Part shown: piece after piece, positions 15,074-24,158 of the stretch
Layout of the letters: each line of letters opens with the position of its first letter
Numbering within the stretch: the stretch's first letter is position 1
Assembly (NCBI GenBank): GCA_002448395.1
Contig: DJXS01000100.1
Location: 1-34,562, forward strand
Length of the DNA: 34,562 bases
Source: Lachnospiraceae bacterium UBA6998
GTDB taxonomy: Bacteria; Bacillota; Clostridia; Lachnospirales; Lachnospiraceae
Direction of reading: 5' to 3'
Program-made: the position numbers and the translations under genes
Notes under the pieces: generated by a model
What the model was told of the DNA's origin: nothing
The model's database searches: none
Seen by the model: only the letters and a program-made list of their open reading frames with translations

Positions 15074-16516
15074 ATGCTGATGATTGCGGCAATACTGATA
15101 CCTGTGGCGGTGGGAATCGTGATATCTGCGGTTTCCATGGAGGATCAGACGAGAAAGATACTATACGCCTGCAGTGTGCTCCTGACAGATGTCATCGCTG
15201 TCCTTGCGGCCATGGGCGGCGAAACGCTCCGCCTCTCGGAGCTGTCGGAAGGTGTGTCCATTATTTTCAGAGCGGACACGCTGGGCAGGTGTTTTCTGGC
15301 AGTGACAATACTGCTGTACACCTCTGTGCTTTTTTATTCCTTCGAGTATATGAAGATGGAAGAGAGGATCCCTACCTTCTACGCGTTCTACCTGATCTCT
15401 ATGGGAGCGCTGATCGCGGAATGTTTTGCAGGGAATCTGGTCACGATGTACCTGTGTTTCGAGTTCCTGACACTGACATCCATGCCGCTGGTGCTTCATG
15501 AGAGGACCAAAGAGGCAGTCGCGGCGGGTCTCAAGTATCTGTTCTACTCGGTTGCAGGCGCTATGATGGGCCTTCTCGCCATTTTCTTTGTCTATCACTT
15601 TGCAAAGAACCCGGAACTCTTTGTCTACGGCGGTTTTATGGATCCGTCAAAATATACCGGCGCGGAGACCGTCCTTCTGGCGGCTGTTCTGGCGGGTATT
15701 GTCGGCTTCGGCGCCAAAGCGGGTATGTATCCGCTTCACGGATGGCTTCCGACCGCGCATCCCATCGCGCCGGCTCCCGCCTCCGCGCTGCTGTCCGCCA
15801 TGATCGCCAAGGGAGGCGTTCTGGCGGTGATCAGGCTTGTATATTTCTCTGTGGGGGATCAGCTCCTGCGGGGGACCTGGGCGCAGCTTGCCTGGATGTG
15901 CCTCGCGACCCTGACGATCCTCATGGGTTCCACCATGGCTTTCGGTGAGGAAAACCTCAAGAAGAGACTTGCTTATTCCACAGTCAGCCAGATCTCCTAT
16001 ATCATGCTCTCGCTCTCTCTTTTGACAGACGCGGGTTTGCGGGGAGGGCTTCTGCATGTGTTCAGCCACGCCTGCGCCAAAGGCTGCCTGTTCCTGGTGG
16101 CCGGCGTCTTTATCTATAAGCTCAGGATACGCAGAGTTACTGAACTTATGGGGATCGGCAGGACAATGCCCCTCACACTGGCGTGTTTCACACTTGCCTC
16201 TATCTCCCTTGTGGGAATACCGCCGATGGGCGGATTTACAAGTAAATGGGCCATCGCGACGGCGGCTATGGACAGCGGAGCGGGCGTTTTCGCGGTCCTG
16301 GGTCCTGTGGTCCTGCTGATCTCAGCGCTCCTGACCGCGGGCTATCTGCTGCCGGTCATGGTAGACGGTTACTTCCCGGGTATGGTGACGGGATACGAAG
16401 ACGATGAGAAAGCTGAGCCCAATGCGCTTATGCTGATCCCGATGTTCATCCTGTGCGCGGGATCCCTGCTGGTAGGCGTATTCGGAAGTTCCTTTATGGG
16501 AGGACTGGTATTCTGA
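15074..16516 (+). CDS. NuoM/L-like proton-conducting antiporter subunit (pump 2)
   Basis: 480 residues, about 14 membrane helices. Family residues present: E130 in L-C-F-E-F-L-T-L-T, K215 in G-F-G-A-K-A-G-M-Y-P-L-H-G-W-L-P and K246 in S-A-M-I-A-K-G-G. The start follows GGGAGG in the 13-base gap after pump 1. A standard Mrp complex has only two such subunits (A and D), so this is one of two extra pumps. It is a separate protein and not an evident recent copy of its neighbours, since sequence outside the conserved blocks differs widely. Confidence 0.85.
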   Translation: MLMIAAILIPVAVGIVISAVSMEDQTRKILYACSVLLTDVIAVLAAMGGETLRLSELSEGVSIIFRADTLGRCFLAVTILLYTSVLFYSFEYMKMEERIPTFYAFYLISMGALIAECFAGNLVTMYLCFEFLTLTSMPLVLHERTKEAVAAGLKYLFYSVAGAMMGLLAIFFVYHFAKNPELFVYGGFMDPSKYTGAETVLLAAVLAGIVGFGAKAGMYPLHGWLPTAHPIAPAPASALLSAMIAKGGVLAVIRLVYFSVGDQLLRGTWAQLAWMCLATLTILMGSTMAFGEENLKKRLAYSTVSQISYIMLSLSLLTDAGLRGGLLHVFSHACAKGCLFLVAGVFIYKLRIRRVTELMGIGRTMPLTLACFTLASISLVGIPPMGGFTSKWAIATAAMDSGAGVFAVLGPVVLLISALLTAGYLLPVMVDGYFPGMVTGYEDDEKAEPNALMLIPMFILCAGSLLVGVFGSSFMGGLVF

Positions 16517-16541
16517 CACTGAAAACGGGAGGAGATCGATC

Positions 16542-18059
16542 TTGAGCCCTGTATTTTTGCTGATCCCGATCCTGCTGCCCATTGCGGGCGGACTGGCGAT
16601 GCTGATCAGACCAATAACAAAAGATAAAAACAGGAGAATCTGGTGCGAAGCCGTTGCCTGCGCGACGTCTGCCTGTGTATGGGCGGCGGCTCTGTGGGTA
16701 CAGCGCGAGCCCGTGACGATCTACAGTTTCACCCGGGGATTCGCGGTGAACTTCTGCGTGGACGGCATGGCCAATGTGTTCGCGCTCATGATCTCCGTGA
16801 TGTGGCCGCTTGTCCTTCTGTACGCCTTTGAGTATATGAAAGGAGATGAAGGGCGCGATCGCTTTTTTGCCTTCTATGTCATGACTTACGGCGTGACGCT
16901 GGGCGTCTGCTACGCGGCGGACATGATCACGATGTATGTGTTCATTGAAATGCTGACGCTGGTGACGATCCCCCTGGTGTCTCACTACGGAGGGCACGAG
17001 AGCATGTATGCCGGGCGCAAGTATGCCGCCTATACCATCGGCGGCGCTTCACTGGGCTTTATGGCAGTGGTCCTGACTACGATGTTCGGCATGGCGGGGA
17101 GCTTCCGCTACGGCGGGAGCATTGACGTAACGTATGACGCGGTCATGATGCAGCTGGCTTTCGTGCTGGGATTCGTCGGATTTGGAGCCAAGGCCGCGGT
17201 ATTTCCCCTGCACGACTGGCTTCCGACAGCTTCGGTCGCACCGACCCCGGTCACTGCGCTTCTGCACGCGGTGGCTGTGGTCAATTCAGGCGTTTTTGCC
17301 GTCATGAGGATGACCTATTATGTCTTCGGGGCGGACTATCTGCGGGGGACAACGGCGCAGGCGATCTGCCTGGCACTGGCGGTCTTTTCCCTTCTCTTCG
17401 GCGCCGTTCAGGCATTGAGAGAGCGTCATTTCAAGAGAAGGTTCGCTTACTCCACGATGAGCAACCTGTCTTATATGCTGTTGGGGGTCATGACATTGTC
17501 GCCTCAGGGGCTTAAAGCAGGACTGGCCCATATGGTATTCCACGGCGTCATCAAGATCAGCCTGTTCATGTGCGCAGGCGCCTTTATGCACCAGGCCCGC
17601 AGATCCTATATTTATGAACTGAACGGGATCGGCCGGCGGATGCCCGCGACTTTCACGGCCTACACTCTGTGCGCGCTGTCCCTTACGGGAATCCCGCCCT
17701 TCTGCGGGTTTGTCTCCAAGTGGCAGCTGCTGACAGCAGGACTCGGAGCTGCCACAGAGGCGGTACAAATGCGAACGGCAGGTTCCACTGTCTCACAGAT
17801 CCTCCCGTATCTGCTGTACGGAGGAGTCGCGGCGCTGATCATCGCGGCTTTTCTGTGCGCGATGTACACGCTCAGTATTACGGTGAGAGCGTTCTTCCCC
17901 CTGGATGAAAAAGACCTGTATAAGGACAGCAATGTCAGGGAAGCAGGACCTCTCATGCTCGTTCCTCTCTATGTCTTCGGGGTATGCAACATTCTGTTCG
18001 GCATGTTCCCGGGGCCGATCCTGGCTGTTCTGACGGCGATCGGAGAGGGAACGCTTTGA
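16542..18059 (+). CDS. NuoL/M-like proton-conducting antiporter subunit (pump 3)
   Basis: 505 residues starting with TTG at 16542, after GGGAGGAG. It keeps E136 (V-F-I-E-M-L-T-L-V) and K217 (G-F-G-A-K-A-A-V-F-P-L-H-D-W-L-P). In the following helix it reads T-A-L-L-H-A-V-A-V-V-N-S-G, so the Lys seen in the other three pumps is replaced by Asn (N248). His at 242 recalls NuoL, which also lacks the Lys there. That may change its proton path or ion preference. Co-transcribed with its neighbours; the next gene is 83 bases away. Confidence 0.85.
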   Translation: MSPVFLLIPILLPIAGGLAMLIRPITKDKNRRIWCEAVACATSACVWAAALWVQREPVTIYSFTRGFAVNFCVDGMANVFALMISVMWPLVLLYAFEYMKGDEGRDRFFAFYVMTYGVTLGVCYAADMITMYVFIEMLTLVTIPLVSHYGGHESMYAGRKYAAYTIGGASLGFMAVVLTTMFGMAGSFRYGGSIDVTYDAVMMQLAFVLGFVGFGAKAAVFPLHDWLPTASVAPTPVTALLHAVAVVNSGVFAVMRMTYYVFGADYLRGTTAQAICLALAVFSLLFGAVQALRERHFKRRFAYSTMSNLSYMLLGVMTLSPQGLKAGLAHMVFHGVIKISLFMCAGAFMHQARRSYIYELNGIGRRMPATFTAYTLCALSLTGIPPFCGFVSKWQLLTAGLGAATEAVQMRTAGSTVSQILPYLLYGGVAALIIAAFLCAMYTLSITVRAFFPLDEKDLYKDSNVREAGPLMLVPLYVFGVCNILFGMFPGPILAVLTAIGEGTL

Positions 18060-18142
18060 TGGCAAAATATTGATAACAGTGATAGAAATGCGGAAAGCGG
18101 CGGCGTTAAAGCCTTAATTTTCCGCGGAAGTGGAGCACAAGG
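18059..18142 (+). other. Longest gap inside the antiporter operon, with a stem-loop
   Basis: GCGGAAA (18090-18096) pairs with TTTCCGC (18119-18125), and inside it GGC (18102-18104) pairs with GCC (18111-18113). No U-run follows. The fourth pump's ribosome site (AAGTGGAG) overlaps just after it, so the structure could limit translation of that gene. This is inference from base pairing alone. Confidence 0.4.
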
Positions 18143-20278
18143 ATGCTTATTGCGACGATCGTCTTCGGACCGTTTGCCGGAGCAGCAGCTGCGGCCGTCA
18201 TAGGGAAAAAGAGCGAAAAAGCCGGAGAATATGCGGCTCTTTTCCTGACGCTCTGCATACTGGGACTGTCTCTGTCGCTTGTACCTATGGCGGGATCAGC
18301 GACGCTTTACCCGTCCGCAGAGAGCGCGGGCGGAGCGTCCCTTGTGATCCCGGGGATCCTGTCCGGGAGCGGCCTGACTTTCACTGTCACGGGATTCAGG
18401 GCAGTCTATGCCGTGATCACAGCACTTATGTGGGTCGGGACGACGATGTTCTCCCCGGAATACTTTGCCCATGAGAAGGAAAATCTGGGCAGATACAAGT
18501 TCTTCGTTCTGTTTACACTCGGAGCAGTGGAGGGCGTAATGCTCTCAGCGGATCTGATGACGGCGTTTGTGTTCTTTGAGATACTGTCTTTCACATCGTT
18601 CACATGGGTCATCCACGAACAGACCCGGGACGCGATCCGCGCGGGGTACACTTATTTGTTTATCGCAGTGATCGGCGGTCTGTTAATGTTCATGGGCCTT
18701 GTGCTCCTGGAGCGCACAACGGGAACTCTATCCTTCGCTGGTCTGTCGGAAACACTGCAAGGCGCCGGCTCTTCAGCGGACAGCCTCGCGGAGCCCAAGG
18801 TGCTGGCGGCCGGCGTGCTGATCCTTCTCGGCTTCGGTGCCAAAGCAGGCATGTTCCCGCTGCACGTATGGCTTCCCAAAGCCCATCCGGCGGCGCCTTC
18901 TCCTGCATCCGCACTTCTTTCGGGTATACTGACTAAGGTCGGTGTTTACGGAATCCTGATGACGGCGCTCTATGTGCTGGCAGGTGATTTCCGCTTCGGC
19001 CTGATCGTGCTGGCAGCCGGTATGATCACCATGCTGCTGGGCGCAGTCCTGGCCCTGTTCTCCGTGAATCTCAAGCGTACTTTGGCCTGTTCCTCCATGT
19101 CCCAGATAGGATTCATCCTGACCGGTATTGCAGTGACAGTGCTCATGGGAGCCGTGGGAGAGAAAGAAGCAGTGATGACAGCGCTTGCGGGCACGGTGCA
19201 GCACATGATCAACCACTCGCTGCTCAAACTGACGCTGTTTATGTGCGCGGGCGTGGTGGTCATGAACCTTCACAGCCTTACACTGGATGAAATCAGGGGA
19301 TGGGGCAGGAACAAGACACCCCTCAAGATCGCTTTCGCCCTCGGAGGCCTTGGGATCAGCGGAGTGCCGCTCTTCAACGGTTATATCAGTAAGACGCTGC
19401 TCCACGAGGGAATCGTAGAGGCCATCCATGGGATGGCGGAGGCGCGTGAACTTGGACTTTCGACGGTTGACGCGGTGACTGCAGGAAATATTTCGAACAT
19501 TCTGGGGATCGGAGAATGGATCTTCCTTTTCTCGGGCGGGCTGACTTTTGCCTATATGCTCAAGCTCTTTATCTGTATCTTTGTGGAGAAGAACCGGGAT
19601 GAGGATGTTCAGGAACGTTATGACAGCTCCTCTAAGTGCATGAATCCCGTGAGTACAGCGGCGATCCTGGGATCGTCTCTGTTCATGGTGATCCTGGGAA
19701 TGCCGCCGGTGACGAAGAGACTGATCGCTTTTGCTCTTGGAGAGAACGAGATCCTTGAATTTGCGGCTTTCACGCCGGAGAACCTCAAGGGAGGCGCGAT
19801 CTCTCTGGCGATCGGAGCCATGGTCTATCTGTTTGTCGTAAGGCGTCTGCTGTTCAGGGAAGGTTCCTATGTCAACCTCTGGCCGGAGAAACTGGATCTG
19901 GAGGAGGGGCTTTACAGACCCGCTCTGACAAAATGGATCCCGGGAATCCTTCTCGCGGCCGCTTCAGTTTTCGGCGAGGACAAGATCCTGACGCCGGTCT
20001 GCACTTTCGGCTTTAAACTGCTGCAAAAGACAGCGTATTGCTTCAGCGTCAGCACGGATTATCTGATCCTGGAAATGAGACATACGGTGCTGCGGGAGAA
20101 AAAAGTGCGCAGTGCAGGTATGGGACAGGTCAGCCGCTTCCGCATGCTGCGGGAGGGCACAGCGGCGGCTGTAAACCCTATTTTGCGCAATTTTACGTTT
20201 GCTTTGCTAATGACTTGCCTTGGAATATTGATGATTTTGGGAGTTTTGATGATTGCAATTGTGCATATTTCTCAATAG
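18143..20278 (+). CDS. Large NuoL/HyfB/MrpA-like antiporter subunit (pump 4)
   Basis: 711 residues, the longest pump. It keeps E146 (V-F-F-E-I-L-S-F), K234 (G-F-G-A-K-A-G-M-F-P-L-H-V-W-L-P-K) and K265 (S-G-I-L-T-K-V-G). About 200 extra residues follow the 14-helix core, including a long soluble segment and a last hydrophobic helix (about 682-705), as in NuoL, HyfB and MrpA-type subunits, where the tail holds a lateral helix or docking segment. It may take the place of the MrpA N-terminal part whose C-terminal modules are encoded separately upstream. The last 100 bases are more AT-rich than the rest. Stop TAG at 20276-20278 closes the antiporter operon. Confidence 0.85.
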   Translation: MLIATIVFGPFAGAAAAAVIGKKSEKAGEYAALFLTLCILGLSLSLVPMAGSATLYPSAESAGGASLVIPGILSGSGLTFTVTGFRAVYAVITALMWVGTTMFSPEYFAHEKENLGRYKFFVLFTLGAVEGVMLSADLMTAFVFFEILSFTSFTWVIHEQTRDAIRAGYTYLFIAVIGGLLMFMGLVLLERTTGTLSFAGLSETLQGAGSSADSLAEPKVLAAGVLILLGFGAKAGMFPLHVWLPKAHPAAPSPASALLSGILTKVGVYGILMTALYVLAGDFRFGLIVLAAGMITMLLGAVLALFSVNLKRTLACSSMSQIGFILTGIAVTVLMGAVGEKEAVMTALAGTVQHMINHSLLKLTLFMCAGVVVMNLHSLTLDEIRGWGRNKTPLKIAFALGGLGISGVPLFNGYISKTLLHEGIVEAIHGMAEARELGLSTVDAVTAGNISNILGIGEWIFLFSGGLTFAYMLKLFICIFVEKNRDEDVQERYDSSSKCMNPVSTAAILGSSLFMVILGMPPVTKRLIAFALGENEILEFAAFTPENLKGGAISLAIGAMVYLFVVRRLLFREGSYVNLWPEKLDLEEGLYRPALTKWIPGILLAAASVFGEDKILTPVCTFGFKLLQKTAYCFSVSTDYLILEMRHTVLREKKVRSAGMGQVSRFRMLREGTAAAVNPILRNFTFALLMTCLGILMILGVLMIAIVHISQ

Positions 20279-20336
20279 AATGGAAAGACAGGGTAAAAAA
20301 TAGAAACAATACAGAGCAAGAAAAAAGGTATATTTA

Positions 20337-22148
20337 ATGAGCATATTTGACTTCCTGACACTCTTCGGCGGTCTCGCCATGTTCCTTTACGGAATGCGGC
20401 TTATGGGAGACGGCCTCAAAGAGAGCTCCTCCGGAACCCTCAAGAAGGCAATGGAGTCGGTTACCAACAACCAGTTCAAGGCATTTCTTTTGGGTTTGGG
20501 CATTACGGCGATCATTCAGTCCTCTACGGCTACGATCGTCATCACATCAGGTCTGGTCGGAGCGGGTCTTCTGACGCTTCACCAGTCCATCGGTATCATT
20601 ATCGGCGCTAACGTCGGTACTACCGTTACAGGCCAGATCATCAGACTTCTGGATCTGGACACAGGAGGCGGAGCCACCTCCTGGCTGCAGCTTTTCAAAC
20701 CGTCATCTTTGGCGCCCATCGCGCTGATTATCGGCATTATCATTATCATGGGAGGCCGGCTCAAGAGTTCGCGGCAGATCGGAAATATCGCGATCGGCTT
20801 CGGTATTTTGTTCTCGGGCCTTATGAACATGACCGCCGCTGTCAATGTCCTGACAGAGTCAGGCATGGTGGAAGGGCTGTTTACCGGCCTTGGCAACAAC
20901 CCGGTCCTCGGCTATCTGACAGGAGCGGCCGTTGCGTTTGTGCTGCAGAGTTCATCGGCTACGATCGGTATTCTGCAGGCCTTCTCCGCATCGGGCATGA
21001 TGACATTTAAAGCTGTGTATCCGGTCATCGTCGGCGTCTATCTCGGCGACAGTGTGACCACGGGTATTGTCTGCTTCATCGGCGCGAGCGCGGAGCAGAA
21101 GAGAGTAGGTATCGTCAATATTCTCTTCAATATCGGCAAGATGGCGCTGATCCTGATCGGCGTTGCGATCCTGCATCAGCTCGGTTTCCTGGACGGAATC
21201 TGGGACAAAATAGTGAATTCCGGTATAATCGCGAACACCAACACGGTTTTCAACCTGGCAGCAAGTATCCTGCTGTTTCCGGTAGTCGGGTTGTTTGAGA
21301 GGACCGGAGTCCGCCTTGTGCCCGACGACAAGGAAAAGCCGAACAAATACCAGGACAAGCTGGACGCACTCAACCCCATGTTCTTCGATACGCCGGCTCT
21401 GGCGCTGCGAAGCTGCTACGATATCCTGCTTACTTTATGCCGTTCTTCCAGGGCCAATATTGAAAAGTCTTTCGGGCTTTTAGAAAATTATGACGAAAAA
21501 GTCTATGAGGAGATCGTGGAAGAAGAGGCGAATCTTGACCTGCTAACAGACCGCGTCAGCCGCTATATTGTGGAATATCTTCCGCATATTCGGGACGCGC
21601 AGAACGCGGCGATCCTCGACCAGTACTACAAGGTTGTGACAGATTTCGAGCGCCTTGGCGACCACGCGGTGAATATTGCCGACAATGCCGGCAGTATGCA
21701 CAGACTGCAGAAAAAGTTCACGAAGACCGCAATCAGCGAGCTGGAGATCCTCGAGGACCTTCTAAGGGAGATCCTTGACAATGTGGACCTTGCGTTCGGA
21801 AAGAGGGACGTGGACGCGGCGTTCAGGATCGAACCGCTGCAGCAGGTTGCCACCGACATGGTCAGTAAACTCAAGAGACACCATCTTGACAGAATGAGTA
21901 AAGGCGAGTGCGATATTTTCACAGACGCCAACTTCGAGAACCTGATGTCGGATATGCAGAGAATTGCTGACGTCAGCACCAACATCGGCGAGGCGACGCT
22001 GGTCCGCGTCAACCCTGAACTTGCCGAAAATGAGCATGATTACTTCGCAGCGCTGCGTTCGGGTCAGAACAAGGAATACAACGAACAGTTCAACAGCGCG
22101 TACGAGAAATATAAGGACCGTTTCAGAAAAGTGGCGGAGAACGGTTGA
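20337..22148 (+). CDS. Na/Pi cotransporter family protein with PhoU-like domain
   Basis: 603 residues of the NptA/YjbB type (PF02690). Two inverted membrane repeats carry the sodium-phosphate signature Q-S-S: Q-S-S-T-A-T-I-V at 61-68 and Q-S-S-S-A-T-I-G at 204-211. The C-terminal half (about 340-595) is a helical PhoU-like domain with R-L-G-D-H-A-V-N-I-A-D-N. Such proteins import phosphate with Na+ or, in some bacteria, export it. An AAAAAAGG ribosome site precedes the ATG. It follows the antiporter operon by 58 bases with no obvious terminator, so read-through is possible, and a Na+ gradient made by the antiporter could drive it. Confidence 0.92.
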   Translation: MSIFDFLTLFGGLAMFLYGMRLMGDGLKESSSGTLKKAMESVTNNQFKAFLLGLGITAIIQSSTATIVITSGLVGAGLLTLHQSIGIIIGANVGTTVTGQIIRLLDLDTGGGATSWLQLFKPSSLAPIALIIGIIIIMGGRLKSSRQIGNIAIGFGILFSGLMNMTAAVNVLTESGMVEGLFTGLGNNPVLGYLTGAAVAFVLQSSSATIGILQAFSASGMMTFKAVYPVIVGVYLGDSVTTGIVCFIGASAEQKRVGIVNILFNIGKMALILIGVAILHQLGFLDGIWDKIVNSGIIANTNTVFNLAASILLFPVVGLFERTGVRLVPDDKEKPNKYQDKLDALNPMFFDTPALALRSCYDILLTLCRSSRANIEKSFGLLENYDEKVYEEIVEEEANLDLLTDRVSRYIVEYLPHIRDAQNAAILDQYYKVVTDFERLGDHAVNIADNAGSMHRLQKKFTKTAISELEILEDLLREILDNVDLAFGKRDVDAAFRIEPLQQVATDMVSKLKRHHLDRMSKGECDIFTDANFENLMSDMQRIADVSTNIGEATLVRVNPELAENEHDYFAALRSGQNKEYNEQFNSAYEKYKDRFRKVAENG

Positions 22149-22187
22149 CAGAACCGTTACAATTTGGTAATAACATGTGTGTAGAAT
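22145..22187 (+). promoter_or_regulatory. Candidate promoter of the riboswitch-fhs unit
   Basis: A consensus TTGACA (22145-22150) overlaps the stop of the phosphate transporter. TAATAA (22168-22173) lies exactly 17 bases downstream. A better -10 by sequence, TAGAAT (22182-22187), is too far from TTGACA. Transcription from the first would start close to the 5' edge of the riboswitch. Confidence 0.5.
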
Positions 22188-22190
22188 AAA

Positions 22191-22265
22191 GGTTTTCGGT
22201 TACTGACGGATTTGTGGAGCACCACATGGGAACCGGAAACTGTGAAGAAGTCGACCGTCTGGGCA
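22191..22265 (+). ncRNA. ZTP (pfl-motif) riboswitch aptamer
   Basis: Leader of fhs with the marks of the ZTP/ZMP-sensing pfl RNA. GTTTTCGGTT (22192-22201) pairs with AACCGGAAAC (22231-22240) as P1, with one U-G wobble. GTGG/CCAC (22214-22217 and 22222-22225) form an inner hairpin followed by ATGGGAACCGG. The conserved 3' block GACCGTCTGGGC lies at 22253-22264. The class senses ZTP/ZMP, which accumulates when 10-formyl-THF is short, and turns on one-carbon and purine genes. That is exactly what fhs would relieve. The call rests on motif recognition and downstream gene; no covariance model was run. Confidence 0.87.
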
Positions 22266-22315
22266 GTGATAGGTAGTGGAGCAGATACCGCGAGATTACC
22301 GTTACTGCCCTTTTT
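22261..22315 (+). terminator. Riboswitch-controlled intrinsic terminator before fhs
   Basis: GGGCAGT (22261-22267) pairs with ACTGCCC (22304-22310) and GGTA (22272-22275) with TACC (22297-22300), followed directly by TTTTT. The left arm begins with the GGGC that is also the end of the aptamer's conserved block. Ligand-bound aptamer and terminator therefore exclude each other, giving an ON switch as known for this class. Confidence 0.8.
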
Positions 22316-22317
22316 CA

Positions 22318-22342
22318 GTCCCGAATGCGAAGCATTTGGGAC
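22318..22342 (+). other. Second hairpin in the fhs leader
   Basis: GTCCCGAATGC (22318-22328) pairs with GCATTTGGGAC (22332-22342) around a GAA loop, with one G-U wobble. It comes three bases after the terminator U-run and about 60 bases before the fhs ribosome site. With no U-run of its own it may protect the read-through message or act as a back-up structure; its role is unknown. Confidence 0.6.
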
Positions 22343-22411
22343 GTGGGTGCTGAATAATGCATCATTAACAAAAGGATACAGTGTACCAACATTAAATTCA
22401 GGAGGAAAAGA

Positions 22412-24097
22412 ATGGGATACAAGAGTGATATCGAAATTGCGCAGGAATGTCAGATGCTCCCGATCACCGAGATCGCGGCAAAGGCAGGCATCAGTGACGA
22501 ATATCTGGAACAGTACGGCAAGTATAAGGCTAAGATCGACTACAAGCTTCTGAAGGATTCCGACAGGAAGGACGGCAAGCTGATCCTTGTGACAGCGATG
22601 AACCCCACACCTGCAGGAGAAGGAAAGACAACGACGACAATCGGACTCGCTGACGGCCTGCAGAAGCTCGGCAAGAAGGTAATGGTCGCTCTGCGCGAGC
22701 CCTCCCTCGGACCGGTCTTCGGTGTCAAGGGCGGCGCTGCCGGCGGCGGATACGCTCAGGTTGTTCCCATGGAGGACATCAACCTCCACTTCACAGGCGA
22801 TTTCCACGCGATCGGCGCGGCAAACAACCTCCTGGCAGCGATGATCGACAACCATATCTATCAGGGAAATGAACTGAACATCGATCCCCGCAAGATCACA
22901 TGGAAGAGATGCGTTGATATGAACGACCGCCAGCTCCGCTTCGTAGTGGACGGACTGGGCGGAAGAGTCAACGGAACACCCCGTGAGGACGGCTACGATA
23001 TCACCGTTGCCTCCGAGATCATGGCGGTCTTGTGCCTGGCCAGCGACATTAATGACCTCAAGGAGAGACTCTCCAGAATCATTGTCGGCTATACATACGG
23101 CAAAGTCAGCGAGCAGAAGCCCGTCACAGCAGGCGATCTGCACGCCCAGGGCGCTATGGCCGCTCTGCTCAAGGATGCTCTTAAGCCCAACCTGGTACAG
23201 ACACTTGAGCACGTTCCCGCGATCGTACACGGCGGTCCTTTCGCCAACATCGCACACGGCTGCAACTCCGTAACTGCTACAAAGATGGCTATGAAGCTTG
23301 CGGATTACGCTGTCACAGAGGCAGGCTTCGGCGCTGACCTCGGCGCTGAGAAGTTCCTGGACATCAAGTGCCGTATGGCCGGTCTTCGTCCCAACGCAGT
23401 GGTCATCGTTTCCACGGTCAGAAGCCTTAAGTACAACGGCGGCGTTGCCAAGGCAGACCTGGGCGCTGAGAACCTTGAAGCCCTCGAGAAAGGTCTTCCC
23501 AACCTTCTCAAGCACGTCAGCAACATCCGCGACGTATACGGCCTTCCCTGCGTAGTTGCCATCAACGAGTTCCCCACCGATACTGCTGCGGAAGTCAAGC
23601 TTGTGGAAGACAGATGCAAAGAGCTCGGCGTGAATGTCGTTCTCTCCCAGGTATGGGCTAAGGGCGGCGAAGGCGGCAAGGCTCTCGCTGAGGAGATCAT
23701 CCGCCTCGTGGAGCAGCCCTGCGATTTCCGTTACTCCTACGAGCTGGAAGGAACCATCGAGGAGAAACTCACCAAGATCGCGACCAGGATCTACGGCGCG
23801 CGCGGTGTCGTGATGACTGCCGATGCAGCCAAGCAGGCGAAGCAGCTCGAGGCAATGGGCTTCGGAAACTGCCCGATCTGTGTTGCCAAGACACAGTACA
23901 GCCTGACCGACGATCCGAAGAAGCTGGGTGCTCCCAAGGACTTCGATATCACGGTCCGCGGTGTCAAAATATCGGCGGGCGCAGGCTTTGTCGTAGCCCT
24001 CACCGGCGATATCATGACTATGCCCGGCCTTCCCAAGGTACCCGCTGCAGTCAAGATTGACGTAGACGAAAACGGAAAGATTACAGGCCTGTTCTGA
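22412..24097 (+). CDS. fhs: Formate--tetrahydrofolate ligase
   Basis: 561 residues, close to the usual family length of about 557. It joins formate to tetrahydrofolate using ATP, giving 10-formyl-THF for purine and formyl-Met synthesis and, in acetogens, the methyl branch of the Wood-Ljungdahl pathway. The P-loop [10 protein letters not shown] is at 66-75, and [19 protein letters not shown] matches the family signature. The start follows GGAGGAAAAG. Cytoplasmic. Controlled by the ZTP riboswitch directly upstream, so expression should rise when formyl-folate runs short. The gene stands alone: no folD, mthfr or acetyl-CoA synthase genes are in the window, so acetogenesis cannot be claimed. Confidence 0.97.
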   Translation: MGYKSDIEIAQECQMLPITEIAAKAGISDEYLEQYGKYKAKIDYKLLKDSDRKDGKLILVTAMNPTPAGEGKTTTTIGLADGLQKLGKKVMVALREPSLGPVFGVKGGAAGGGYAQVVPMEDINLHFTGDFHAIGAANNLLAAMIDNHIYQGNELNIDPRKITWKRCVDMNDRQLRFVVDGLGGRVNGTPREDGYDITVASEIMAVLCLASDINDLKERLSRIIVGYTYGKVSEQKPVTAGDLHAQGAMAALLKDALKPNLVQTLEHVPAIVHGGPFANIAHGCNSVTATKMAMKLADYAVTEAGFGADLGAEKFLDIKCRMAGLRPNAVVIVSTVRSLKYNGGVAKADLGAENLEALEKGLPNLLKHVSNIRDVYGLPCVVAINEFPTDTAAEVKLVEDRCKELGVNVVLSQVWAKGGEGGKALAEEIIRLVEQPCDFRYSYELEGTIEEKLTKIATRIYGARGVVMTADAAKQAKQLEAMGFGNCPICVAKTQYSLTDDPKKLGAPKDFDITVRGVKISAGAGFVVALTGDIMTMPGLPKVPAAVKIDVDENGKITGLF

Positions 24098-24158
24098 TAA
24101 AAAGTCGGAAATGTCCTAATTTAGGTCGTTTTTCTGCCTGTTTTTCTAAAGGGGATTC

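Noticed and set aside
10651..20278. Complex I or hydrogenase operon
   Set aside because: Only membrane pump and MRP-type subunits are present. No NuoB/C/D/H/I, hydrogenase large or small subunit, or Fe-S protein is found.
22157..23515. 452-residue open frame on the minus strand
   Set aside because: It runs antisense through fhs and the riboswitch. The plus-strand gene is unmistakable and the antisense translation resembles no protein.
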